This document shows, piece by piece, positions 56,723 through 64,000 of a stretch of 64,000 nt of DNA. Below the pieces are notes generated by a model, which had not been told where the DNA came from, ran no database searches, and worked only from the letters and a program-made list of their open reading frames with translations. Source of the stretch: Alloprevotella sp. (lineage in GTDB: Bacteria > Bacteroidota > Bacteroidia > Bacteroidales > Bacteroidaceae); contig JAFUZP010000022.1 of the NCBI GenBank assembly GCA_017476545.1, forward strand, positions 1 to 64,000, read 5' to 3'. Position numbers and translations under genes: made by a program. The number at the start of each line of letters is the position of its first letter. The stretch's first letter is position 1.

Positions 56723-57895
56723 TCAGTCGGGGAGATACTGCACTTCCTTGAAGGCGTAGGTACTGAGGGTGCTGTCCGTGCGGCGGAGTTGCAGTCGGCC
56801 GTCGGGAAGCACGCCTGCTATCTCGGCACGGAAGTCTCCTTGTGCGTCGCGGTAGGGATGGAGCCCCGTGCGGCGGTAGAGGCGGGCGTGGTAATCGGCG
56901 GCGAGGCCGGGGGCATCGGTCGCGGCATCGGTCAGGCGGCGGTCCAGATGGTGCAGGAATGCTTCAAGAAGGAGGAAGCGGTTGTGTTCATGCCCCGTGA
57001 TGGCACTGATTGATACGGGGTTGGGTGCATCGCTTTGGAAGGTGGCTTGGTTCACGTTGAGGCCGATACCGATGACGGTGCGGGCAATGTGCGTACCTTG
57101 CAGGTCGTGCTCAATGAGCATCCCAGCGAGTTTGTGGTCGCCGTGGTAGAGGTCGTTGGGCCATTTGAGGGCGAGTCTTTCGGCACTGTCGCCATAGCAG
57201 GCGGTACTGACGGCATCCAGAAGGGCGAGAGCCGTGGCTTGGGCGAGGAGGAATTGACGGTTGGCGGGGAATGCCACGGGGTTGAGGAGCAGGCTGAAGA
57301 GGAGATTCTTGCCGTTTCCGCTCTCCCAGTGCGTTCCACGCTGTCCCCGTCCGGCGCGTTGGAGGTCGGTGGAGAGGAGGAGGGGGGCGGACTGCGCCAA
57401 GTACCCGGCAGGCAGAAAGGTCGGTGTCGCGGGGTGAGAGCCTGTCGCAGCGGTATAGGCATAGTCTGCCTCAAGAGCGCGGATCTGTAGTTGTGTGGAG
57501 TCGCAGACGTTGAGGTGGCGGTAAGTGAGGGTGGGGGGGAGGCCTTCGGCAAAGAACGCGACCTGCGCCTTCTTCGGGAGTCCGTGGAGGGTGATGGCGT
57601 AGGCGTGGCGGACGAGGTGGAGCATCAGGGGTGCGGGCATGTCGGATGGGAAGCGGACTTCGTTCCAATGGGTCTTGTTGAAATGGTAGGCTCCCTGTAT
57701 GCCCGCGTATCGGCTGCGGAGTTCTTTCGCAAAGGCGGGTGCGCATTTCAGCACGATGCGGTCGGGCTTATCAAGGGGCAGGACGGCGAACATCTTGCCC
57801 AAGACTTTGAATGCGAGGGTCTCCGCATTGAAAGGGAAACCTTCGGTGACACCCCGGAGTGCGAGGAGTTGGCTGCGGAGAAGTTCTATGTCCAT
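56723..57895 (-). CDS. birA: Fusion: MmcQ/YjbR-like domain and biotin-protein ligase
   Basis: 390 residues made of two parts. Residues 1-118 match the MmcQ/YjbR family (GVTEGFPFNAETLAFKVLGK, HFNKTHWNEVRFP, HAYAITLHGLPKK), a small DNA-binding-type fold of unknown role. Residues about 122-390 match biotin-[acetyl-CoA carboxylase] ligase: STDLQRAGRGQRGTHW with ESGNGKNLLFSLLL for biotinyl-AMP binding (180-205), KWPNDLY at 244-250, GIGLNVNQ. No frameshift or stop separates the parts. A classical BirA helix-turn-helix is missing and the MmcQ-like part stands in its place. Last gene of a five-gene operon. Confidence 0.9.
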   Translation of the reverse strand: MDIELLRSQLLALRGVTEGFPFNAETLAFKVLGKMFAVLPLDKPDRIVLKCAPAFAKELRSRYAGIQGAYHFNKTHWNEVRFPSDMPAPLMLHLVRHAYAITLHGLPKKAQVAFFAEGLPPTLTYRHLNVCDSTQLQIRALEADYAYTAATGSHPATPTFLPAGYLAQSAPLLLSTDLQRAGRGQRGTHWESGNGKNLLFSLLLNPVAFPANRQFLLAQATALALLDAVSTACYGDSAERLALKWPNDLYHGDHKLAGMLIEHDLQGTHIARTVIGIGLNVNQATFQSDAPNPVSISAITGHEHNRFLLLEAFLHHLDRRLTDAATDAPGLAADYHARLYRRTGLHPYRDAQGDFRAEIAGVLPDGRLQLRRTDSTLSTYAFKEVQYLPD

Positions 57896-57912
57896 AGCTG
57901 CAGGAACGTATG

Positions 57913-58299
57913 TCAGAAGCGCGTCCGGCGGCGGACGCTACGGGCTGTGTAAGCGTTCTGGTAGTGCGTGATGTTGAAGGGAGGCTGTTCACCTACAACG
58001 GTAATGATGTCGAACCGGAAGGGAGCGTCAATGGCATGACGGGCGAGGTAGGTGTGCGCGGCTTCTATGAGGTGGCGTTTCTTGGTTGCGTCCACCGCAC
58101 CGAGGGCGGTGAACTCCTCCGTCTCGTGGCGGCGTGCCTTGACTTCTACGAAGACAATCTCTCCGTAATGGTCGGCGATGATGTCCACCTCCAGATGTCC
58201 CGCGCGCCAGTTGCGCTCAAGCAATCGGTAGTCAAGGTGGGCGAGGTACCGGCAGGCAGTCTCCTCACCGAGTGCGCCGAAGTCGTTGTGCTGGGCCAT
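57913..58299 (-). CDS. YraN/UPF0102 family nuclease-fold protein
   Basis: 128 residues. ALGEETACRYLAHLDYRLLE, GHLEVDIIADHYGEIVFVEV with the D…ExK-type active site of the PD-(D/E)XK fold, then KARRHETEEF. Function not settled; the family resembles Holliday-junction resolvases. 16 bases before birA and 8 after tadA in the same operon. Confidence 0.92.
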   Translation of the reverse strand: MAQHNDFGALGEETACRYLAHLDYRLLERNWRAGHLEVDIIADHYGEIVFVEVKARRHETEEFTALGAVDATKKRHLIEAAHTYLARHAIDAPFRFDIITVVGEQPPFNITHYQNAYTARSVRRRTRF

Positions 58300-58307
58300 A
58301 GGGACGG

Positions 58308-58739
58308 CTAACGCCGTTGCTTGAAGAATTCCTTGAGTAGCGTGGCGCAGTCGTCAGCGAGTATTCCCCCGCATACTTCCGTCTTTGGGTGGAGGGCATC
58401 GGGGGCATAGACAGAGTAACCGCGCTTAGGGTCGGACGCGCCATAAACGAGGCGCCCGAGCTGGGCCCAACCGAGAGCCCCTGCACACATGGTGCAGGGT
58501 TCAAGCGTGACGTAGAGTGTGCAGACATCAAGGTACTTGCCGCCGAGGTGGTCGGCGGCGGCAGTGACGGCCTGCATTTCGGCGTGTGCGGTAACGTCGT
58601 GGAGGGTCTCCGTGAGATTGTGTGCCCGCGCTATGATGCGGTCCTGGCAGACAACGATGGCCCCGACAGGAATCTCCCCCTCCGCTGCGGCTTGCTTGGC
58701 TTCGGCCAAGGCCCGCTTCATGTAGTCTTCGTCGGTCAT
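58308..58739 (-). CDS. tadA: tRNA-specific adenosine deaminase (TadA-like)
   Basis: 143 residues. Zinc deaminase with H52-A-E54 (proton shuttle Glu54) and PCTMC (Cys82, Cys85). It converts A34 to inosine in tRNA-Arg(ACG). GEIPVGAIVV near 21-30 and the C-terminal GGILADDCATLLKEFFKQRR agree with TadA rather than cytidine or guanine deaminases. It overlaps the upstream kinase gene by four bases. Confidence 0.93.
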   Translation of the reverse strand: MTDEDYMKRALAEAKQAAAEGEIPVGAIVVCQDRIIARAHNLTETLHDVTAHAEMQAVTAAADHLGGKYLDVCTLYVTLEPCTMCAGALGWAQLGRLVYGASDPKRGYSVYAPDALHPKTEVCGGILADDCATLLKEFFKQRR

Positions 58740-59359
58740 GGCTCCATCGGGAATAGGCCGAAGAGCTTCGCGTCAATCATGTCCGTGACGCTCTGGAAGG
58801 CCTGCGGGTCGCTTTCGAAGTGGGTGGTGTCGCCATCTACGATGATAAGCTGTCCGTCGTAAGTCTCAATCCACTTCTCGTAACGCTCGTTCAAATTCTT
58901 CAGGTACTCTAGGCTCATGGTCTGCTCGAACTCCCTCCCGCGTTTCTGGATGTGGGCAACGAGGTTCGGGATGGTCGAGCGGATGTATATCATGAGGTCG
59001 GGTAGTTTGACGAGGGACATCATGAGGTCGAACAGCTCCGTGTAGTTGTCGAAGTCGCGCTGGCTCATCATGCCCATGTCATGCAGGTTGGTGGCGAAGA
59101 TACGTGCGTCCTCAAAAATGGTCCGGTCTTGGATGATGACTTCGTTACTCTTGGAGATTTCTACCACTTCCTTGAAGCGCTTGTTGAGGAAGTACACCTG
59201 AAGGTTAAAGCTCCAGCGCGCCATGTCGGCGTAGAAGTCTTCAAGATAGGCGTTATGCTCCACGGGTTCGTAACGGGGTGTCCAGCCGTAGTGCTTTGCG
59301 AGCATCCTGGTCAGCGTTGTCTTGCCGCTGCCGATGTTTCCTGCGATTGCGATGTGCAT
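58736..59359 (-). CDS. Deoxynucleoside kinase (second of tandem pair)
   Basis: 207 residues. P-loop GNIGSGKTT at 7-15, lid and substrate motifs YEPVEHNAYLEDFY and IIQDRTIFEDARIF, and LMIYIRSTIPNLVAHIQKRG. It belongs to the dNK/dGK-dCK family that phosphorylates deoxynucleosides for salvage. A paralogue lies immediately upstream; paired kinases may form a heterodimer as in some lactobacilli, which is inference here. Confidence 0.92.
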   Translation of the reverse strand: MHIAIAGNIGSGKTTLTRMLAKHYGWTPRYEPVEHNAYLEDFYADMARWSFNLQVYFLNKRFKEVVEISKSNEVIIQDRTIFEDARIFATNLHDMGMMSQRDFDNYTELFDLMMSLVKLPDLMIYIRSTIPNLVAHIQKRGREFEQTMSLEYLKNLNERYEKWIETYDGQLIIVDGDTTHFESDPQAFQSVTDMIDAKLFGLFPMEP

Positions 59360-59382
59360 GGTATGTCTGTTTTGTGGGTTAC

Positions 59383-60003
59383 TTACTGGGCGAAAAGGCC
59401 GAAGAACTCTGCGTCAATGCGGTCCACGATACCTTTGAAGTCGGCGGGATTGTGGAGGTAGTCCAACTCGTCCACCTCAATGACGAGTAGCCGGCCCTTG
59501 TAGCGGTTGTAGATGAAGTCCTCGTAACGCTGGTTAAGGTTCGTGAGATATTCGAGGGAGAGCCCTTGCTCGTAGTCGCGTCCGCGCTTCTGGATGTTCT
59601 TGACGAGGTGGGGGACAGAAGCGCGTAGGTAGATCATCAGATCCGGCAGCTTGGCTACCATCATCATAGACTCGAAGAGTTCCATGTACGTCTCGAAGTC
59701 ACGGTCGGAGAGCTGCCCCATAGCCTTGTTGGTGGCCGCGAAAACGTAAACCCCCTCAAAGATAGAGCGGTCTTGGATGATGGTGCCTTCTGCCTGGGCG
59801 ATGGCGAGCAGGTCCTTAAAGCGTTCTTTAAGGAAATACACCTCTAGGTTGAACGCCCAGCGGGGGATGTCTTTGTAATAATCGGAGAGGTAGGGATTGT
59901 AGTCCACCGCCTCGAAGCGCGGTGTCCAGCCGTAGTGGTCGGAGAGCAGGTTCGTCAGCGTAGTCTTTCCGCTGCCCATGTTTCCGGATATGGCAATATA
60001 CAT
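59383..60003 (-). CDS. Deoxynucleoside kinase (first of tandem pair)
   Basis: 206 residues. P-loop GNMGSGKTT at 7-15, FEAVDYNPYLSDYY, IIQDRSIFEGVYVF, YLRASVPHLVKNIQKRGRDY. Clear paralogue of the gene at 58736, differing at the substrate-side residues (Ala-Val-Asp for Pro-Val-Glu), which hints at different base preference. First gene of the operon kinase-kinase-tadA-yraN-birA; a minus-strand -7 box TACCTTTG lies at 60024-60031. Confidence 0.92.
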   Translation of the reverse strand: MYIAISGNMGSGKTTLTNLLSDHYGWTPRFEAVDYNPYLSDYYKDIPRWAFNLEVYFLKERFKDLLAIAQAEGTIIQDRSIFEGVYVFAATNKAMGQLSDRDFETYMELFESMMMVAKLPDLMIYLRASVPHLVKNIQKRGRDYEQGLSLEYLTNLNQRYEDFIYNRYKGRLLVIEVDELDYLHNPADFKGIVDRIDAEFFGLFAQ

Positions 60004-60023
60004 AGTCGCGTATTATTTGACCA

Positions 60024-60031
60024 CAAAGGTA
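60024..60031 (-). promoter_or_regulatory. -7 box for kinase-tadA-birA operon
   Basis: On the minus strand TACCTTTG matches the -7 consensus 20 bases before the ATG; no good -33 box is seen. Confidence 0.5.
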
Positions 60032-60093
60032 CTATAAAGCGCGGACATAGCACCGGGCGCGGGGCGGAAACTTTCTTCCGACACCCCACACCG

Positions 60094-61923
60094 CTACAGG
60101 TACTTGGCCAGGAAGGCTTCCATCGCGCGGTAGAAGTCAAAGCGGTTCTCCTGGTTGCCGAAGCCGTGCCCCTCGTTATCCTTCACCATGTATTCCACCT
60201 CGATGCCGCGCTCCCGCAGTGCGGCCACCATCTGGTCGCTTTCGGCCTTGTTCACGCGCGGGTCATTTGCCCCTTGCGCGATGAAGAGCGGCACGCGGAT
60301 GCGGTCGGCATGCAGGGCAGGGGAGGCGGCTGCCAGTAAGTCATGGTCTTTCACAGGGTCGCCTACCTGCTCGTACATCATTTCCAACAGCGGCTTCCAA
60401 TAAGGCGGTATGGTCTGCATGAACGTGAAGAGGTTAGAGACGCCGCAGTAGTCCACCCCGCAGCGGTAGAGCTCGGGCGTGAAGCAGAGACCTGCGAGCG
60501 TGGCGTACCCGCCGTAGCTGCCGCCGTAGATGGCGATGCGTGCGGGGTCGGCAACGCCCGTGCTGATGAGGTGTTGCACGCCGTCCGTGATGTCGTCCTG
60601 CATCTTGCGGCCCCATTCCTTGTAAGAGGCTTCGAGAAAACTGCGGCCATAGCCGGTAGAGCCCCGGAAGTTCATCTGGAGGACAGCGTAGCCTCTGTTG
60701 CAGAGAAACTGCACTTCGGCATCGTAGCCCCAGCGGTCGCGCGCCCAGGGCCCGCCGTGGGGAAGGACGACGAGCGGAACTGTTCCTTCGTGGCCGGCAG
60801 GTTTGGATAGGTAAGCCTCTATCTCTAACCCGTCGCGGGTCGCGTAGGTGAAAGGCTCCATCGGTACAAGGTTGTCTTCATGGAGCCATGGCGCAAGTTC
60901 TGCGACGAGATGCGGATGGTCCTCCCGTGTGTTGTAGAAATAGTATGCGCCGCGCGTGCGGTCTCCACCCACGAAGTATAGGTAGTTCTCTTCGGCCTTG
61001 TCCGCGTCCGCCATACCGAACTGTTTCCCAGGGAAGTGCGCTTCGAGACGCTGGCGCAGTGCGGCCTCTTCCGCATCGAAGTAGTGGCGCACGGTTTCCT
61101 TATGCCCGGAGCAGAATACACCGAGGAGTTTCTTGCGCTTGCGGGAGTAGGAAATGCTCGTGATGTCGTACTTCGGGTGCTCATAGAGTAGCTCGATTTC
61201 TTCGCAGGTGGCAGGGTTCATTAGGACGAGCGCGGACTTGTCGCGCCCGAGGTTCGTTGCCGCCCATACCAGGCGGTTGTCCGGCGTGAATTCCAGGAAG
61301 TCTACGCTCTCGCGGAAGTTCGTTGTCAGAACCGGACGGAAGGGTTCGTCTTCGCTGTCGCGGTAGAGAATTTGCGTGTTTACGCCGTCCACGATGGCCG
61401 TTACGCTGCGCAAGCGCCCCTCGTGGTCGGTCATCCAGCCTTGCCAGTTGCCCGGATTCTCGGCCAGCTGTGTCAGTTCGCCGGTTCGTAGGTTGAGGCG
61501 GAACGGGTCAAACACCTCGGGATTGCGTCGGTTCATACCGATAAGGATTTCGTCCTCTACCTCCTCAAGGTCGTCAATGATGCTTGTGCGAACGCCGGGG
61601 AATGCTGTATAGGCGCGCATGTCGGAGCCGTCAAGGTTCACGCCGTAGAGTTGGTAATTCTCATCGCCGTCCGTGTCCTTGGCGAAAACGAGGCGGCGGT
61701 TGTCGGCCCAGAAGTAACCGGCAATGCTCCGCCCCGTCTCGAAGGTGAGTTGTGTGGGCGGGGTGTCCGTGGCGGGAGTTCCGTCGCAGATAGGCCGCAC
61801 GAAGATGTTCATACGGTCGTGGTAAGGCGCGAGGAAGGAGATGTGGAGCCCGTCCGGTGAGAGCTGGAAAGCGGCCTGCGGGCTGTTGCGGAAGAAATCC
61901 TCAAGGGGTATGCGGTTCGTCAT
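60094..61923 (-). CDS. S9 family prolyl oligopeptidase-like peptidase
   Basis: 609 residues without signal peptide, so probably cytoplasmic. An N-terminal beta-propeller (about 15-340) precedes an alpha/beta-hydrolase domain with HGGPWARDRWGYDAEVQFL, nucleophile Ser in GGSYGGYATLAG near 465, Asp in GANDPRVN near 548 and His in NEGHGFGNQEN near 585. This is the acylaminoacyl-peptidase/DPP-type branch, which trims oligopeptides. Single gene, divergent from rpe. Confidence 0.93.
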   Translation of the reverse strand: MTNRIPLEDFFRNSPQAAFQLSPDGLHISFLAPYHDRMNIFVRPICDGTPATDTPPTQLTFETGRSIAGYFWADNRRLVFAKDTDGDENYQLYGVNLDGSDMRAYTAFPGVRTSIIDDLEEVEDEILIGMNRRNPEVFDPFRLNLRTGELTQLAENPGNWQGWMTDHEGRLRSVTAIVDGVNTQILYRDSEDEPFRPVLTTNFRESVDFLEFTPDNRLVWAATNLGRDKSALVLMNPATCEEIELLYEHPKYDITSISYSRKRKKLLGVFCSGHKETVRHYFDAEEAALRQRLEAHFPGKQFGMADADKAEENYLYFVGGDRTRGAYYFYNTREDHPHLVAELAPWLHEDNLVPMEPFTYATRDGLEIEAYLSKPAGHEGTVPLVVLPHGGPWARDRWGYDAEVQFLCNRGYAVLQMNFRGSTGYGRSFLEASYKEWGRKMQDDITDGVQHLISTGVADPARIAIYGGSYGGYATLAGLCFTPELYRCGVDYCGVSNLFTFMQTIPPYWKPLLEMMYEQVGDPVKDHDLLAAASPALHADRIRVPLFIAQGANDPRVNKAESDQMVAALRERGIEVEYMVKDNEGHGFGNQENRFDFYRAMEAFLAKYL

Positions 61924-62029
61924 AAGCGTGATAGTTGGCGTGTTGTGCTGGCCGTTCTGCTTGTCGCGGCAGGTCGCGACTTTCTATGCGTTCGGCTTGT
62001 GGAACGATGTGGGGAGGGTAAATGGACTG

Positions 62030-62087
62030 CAAAAGTAACAAAATCTGCGCTAAACGCAGGCCGTTTCGCAAATTCATCGTACTTTTG
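62030..62087. promoter_or_regulatory. Divergent promoters of S9 peptidase and rpe
   Basis: A minus-strand TACTTTTG (62030-62037) and a plus-strand TACTTTTG (62080-62087) face away from each other 42 bases apart, with a small CTGCG/CGCAG hairpin (62045-62059) between them. The -33 boxes are weak in both. Confidence 0.6.
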
Positions 62088-62107
62088 CAGGAACTAAATA
62101 CGGAACC

Positions 62108-62752
62108 ATGCTGATAGCTCCCTCCCTTCTTTCCGCCGACTTCGCCAATCTGCAACGTGACGTGGAAATGTTAAATCAAAGTGCCTGCGACTGGCTGCAT
62201 CTTGACGTGATGGACGGTGTCTTCGTACCCAACATTTCTTTCGGCTTTCCCGTCATGGAAGCAATGGCGCGCTATGCCCGCAAGCCGCTTGATGTCCACC
62301 TGATGGTTGTGCAGCCCGAGAAGTTTGTGGAGCGCGTGGCGGCACTCGGCGCGAAGGTGATGAACGTCCACGCGGAAGCCTGTACCCATCTGCACCGTGT
62401 TATCCAGCAAATCAAGGCGGCGGGAATGCAGGCTGGTGTGACGCTTAACCCCCATACGCCCCTTTGTACCGTAGAGGAAGTTGTGGAGGACCTTGACGTG
62501 GTGATGTTGATGGGCGTGAATCCCGGCTTCGGAGGGCAGCGGTTCATTGTGAATACCCTTGATAAGACGCGGCGTTTGCGCGAACTGCTTGCCAAAAAGA
62601 ACAGCCGCGCCCTGATAGAGATTGATGGCGGCGTGAACCGCGAGACGGCACCGCTGTTGCGCGATGCCGGCGCCGATGTGCTGGTGGCCGGCAGTGCGGT
62701 GTTCGGCGCGGCATGTCCGGAAGACGAAATAGCGTACTTGAAAAATCTGTAA
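62108..62752 (+). CDS. rpe: Ribulose-phosphate 3-epimerase
   Basis: 214 residues, TIM barrel. It interconverts ribulose-5-P and xylulose-5-P in the pentose phosphate pathway. LHLDVMDGVFVPNISFG holds metal-binding His/Asp, LDVHLMVVQPEKF, VMLMGVNPGFGGQRF and IEIDGGVN carry the other metal and phosphate ligands. nrnA-like gene starts 3 bases after the stop. Confidence 0.97.
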   Translation: MLIAPSLLSADFANLQRDVEMLNQSACDWLHLDVMDGVFVPNISFGFPVMEAMARYARKPLDVHLMVVQPEKFVERVAALGAKVMNVHAEACTHLHRVIQQIKAAGMQAGVTLNPHTPLCTVEEVVEDLDVVMLMGVNPGFGGQRFIVNTLDKTRRLRELLAKKNSRALIEIDGGVNRETAPLLRDAGADVLVAGSAVFGAACPEDEIAYLKNL

Positions 62753-62755
62753 GCA

Positions 62756-63784
62756 GTGAAAGATATATTGACACCCCAGGAGTTGCTGGAGTTGATGCGG
62801 GTGCTGCAAGGCGCACGCAAGGTGGTGGTTTGCGGGCATCGCGGTCCGGACGGCGACGCCATGGGGTCCGCATTAGGTTGGGCGGAGTACCTGAAAGGCC
62901 TCGGTAAGTCTGTGGCTATCATTATGCCGACACCCTGTCCCGACTTCCTGCAATGGTTGCCCGACAGCAGTACCGTCATTTACTACGACCACAAACCGAA
63001 GCTCGCGCAGAGCCTTTTTGAGAGCGCGGACCTCGTCTGCTGCCTGGACTTCAATGCCCTTCCCCGTTTGCAGGATATGGCACCTGCCGTGGAGCGTTCC
63101 AAGGCTCCGAGGCTGATGATAGACCACCACCTCGACCCCGACCCCGCAATGGCCGGGTTCGTCATCTCGCATCCGGAAATGTCCTCCACCTGCGAAATCG
63201 TCTTCCGCCTGCTTTATCAGTTCGGCGGCTACGAGGCGATGACGGCGAACGGCGCGGCGGCGCTCTATTGTGGTATGATGACGGATACGGGCGGCTTCAC
63301 CTATGCGTCTTCCAACCCGGAGATATATCTTATTATCAGCCTGTTGCTTCAAAAAGGGATAGATAAAGACAAGATTTACCGCAACGTCTATAACAACTAC
63401 AGCCCGTCCCGCCTGAAGCTGCAAGGCTACATCCTCTACGAAAAGCTCGCCTTCTTTGCCGATAACCGCGCCAGCCTCTTTACGCTTACGCGCGAGGAGC
63501 TGAAGCGTTTCCGCTTTATCCGGGGCGATGCCGAGGGACTTGTGAATATTCCGCTGCAAGTCAAGGGAATGCGACTGAGCATTTCTCTGCGCGAGGATAC
63601 GGAGCGCGACCTTATCCGCGTATCACTGCGTTCTGTTGATGACTTCCCCTGCAACAAAATGGCTGAAGAGTTCTTCAATGGCGGCGGCCACCTGAACGCC
63701 AGCGGCGGGACGCTTCCCTTCCCGATGGCGGAAGCCGTGAAGACAGCTGAACGTGCTATAGAAGCCTATAAAGACCTCCTTTGA
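62756..63784 (+). CDS. DHH/DHHA1 phosphoesterase, NrnA-like
   Basis: 342 residues with a GTG start 3 bases after rpe. DHH motif set: GHRGPDGDAMGSALG near 33-47, CLDFN, DHHLDPDP near 122, DTGGFTYASS near 179; DHHA1 domain ends with GGGHLNASGG near 313. Family members degrade nano-RNAs and/or pAp; both reactions are known for NrnA. In several Bacteroidetes a comEC gene lies between rpe and this gene; it is absent here. Confidence 0.93.
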   Translation: MKDILTPQELLELMRVLQGARKVVVCGHRGPDGDAMGSALGWAEYLKGLGKSVAIIMPTPCPDFLQWLPDSSTVIYYDHKPKLAQSLFESADLVCCLDFNALPRLQDMAPAVERSKAPRLMIDHHLDPDPAMAGFVISHPEMSSTCEIVFRLLYQFGGYEAMTANGAAALYCGMMTDTGGFTYASSNPEIYLIISLLLQKGIDKDKIYRNVYNNYSPSRLKLQGYILYEKLAFFADNRASLFTLTREELKRFRFIRGDAEGLVNIPLQVKGMRLSISLREDTERDLIRVSLRSVDDFPCNKMAEEFFNGGGHLNASGGTLPFPMAEAVKTAERAIEAYKDLL

Positions 63785-63899
63785 CACCGTCATCCTACGG
63801 CTTGTGCCTGTCGTCTGTCCGCATGGCGTCCCTTCCCCGCCGAGGCTGGACATACCACCCGTAGCACCGGCAATTCCGGCTCTGCGGGCGGTATTATCG

Positions 63900-64000
63900 T
63901 ATCCCTAGGGATAGCCGTTCTTACCCCTATGGTTAATAGTTCCTATCCATAGGGTTAATTGATGCTATCCCTATGGTTAATTGATGCTATCCCTATGGTT
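63900..64000. repeat. 22-bp repeat cluster G (runs off the window)
   Basis: At least four and a half units of exactly 22 bp with cores TATCCCTAGGGATA, TACCCCTATGGTTA, TATCCATAGGGTTA and TATCCCTATGGTTA; the last two full spacers (ATTGATGC) are identical. It continues past the window edge. 63785-63899 holds nothing else I can support. Confidence 0.9.

Overview
The window comes from a high-GC member of the order Bacteroidales, probably gut- or host-associated. The evidence is the Bacteroidales gene order rpsU–xerC–hpf–tRNA–tuf–(tRNA-Trp)–secE–nusG–rplKAJL–rpoBC … rpsL–rpsG–fusA–rpsJ, the many promoters of the Bacteroidota type (TTTG, 19-21 nt, TAnnTTTG), the mostly weak Shine-Dalgarno sites, an OmpA-type porin with typical linker, an HU-like/DUF5675 cassette, and secreted glycan-degrading enzymes with tails like type IX secretion signals. 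The genus cannot be fixed from this window.

Layout. 1-4.2 kb: the end of a small variable protein, then NlpC/P60 peptidase, CapA-like lipoprotein, MscS channel and rpsU. 4.3-10.8 kb: an insertion between rpsU and xerC holding an unrecognised stand-alone structured RNA, another small variable protein, a large secreted GH85 endo-beta-N-acetylglucosaminidase and an HU-like / two-helix membrane protein / DUF5675 cassette. 10.9-12.2 kb: xerC and hpf. 12.2-18.2 kb: a second insertion encoding two large lipoproteins and a Ser-rich small protein. 18.3-31.3 kb: tRNA-Tyr/Gly/Thr, tuf, tRNA-Trp, secE to rpoC. 31.5-40.5 kb: a third insertion between rpoC and rpsL (Ser-rich small protein, two lipoproteins, inverted DUF3467 gene, ompA-like porin, serine-type sulfatase). 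40.5-44.3 kb: rpsL, rpsG, fusA, rpsJ, where the S10 run stops. 44.3-50.4 kb, minus strand: two Cys-rich small proteins, GDP-fucose synthesis (gmd, fcl), a secreted protein and class I fumarase. 50.6-56.5 kb: GH95 alpha-L-fucosidase and a Na/Pi symporter. 56.7-62 kb, minus strand: a tight housekeeping operon (two deoxynucleoside kinases, tadA, yraN, MmcQ-BirA fusion) and an S9 peptidase. 62.1-63.8 kb: rpe and an NrnA-like DHH phosphoesterase.

What stands out. (1) The conserved translation/transcription super-operon is broken at several joints, and most of the breaks hold members of one little-known gene group: small signal-less proteins starting with a motif like [R/K]xYVPPRMKVxxL, some translationally coupled by ATGA overlaps to 650-930 residue lipoproteins whose mature ends begin C(S/T)GD(D/E)PLV and whose C-termini end (D/N)G(S/T/P)xWF. 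(2) Both lipoprotein operons carry a run of 8 or 9 G starting exactly 32 nt after the last base of the promoter -7 element, a possible slippage switch. (3) Seven intergenic clusters of strictly 22-bp-period repeats, each unit with a quasi-palindromic core (ACC-N4-GGT), lie at transcription-unit borders. (4) A ~210-nt RNA with its own promoter and terminator is encoded at 4.38-4.59 kb. The glycan genes fit foraging on fucosylated, sulfated host glycans.
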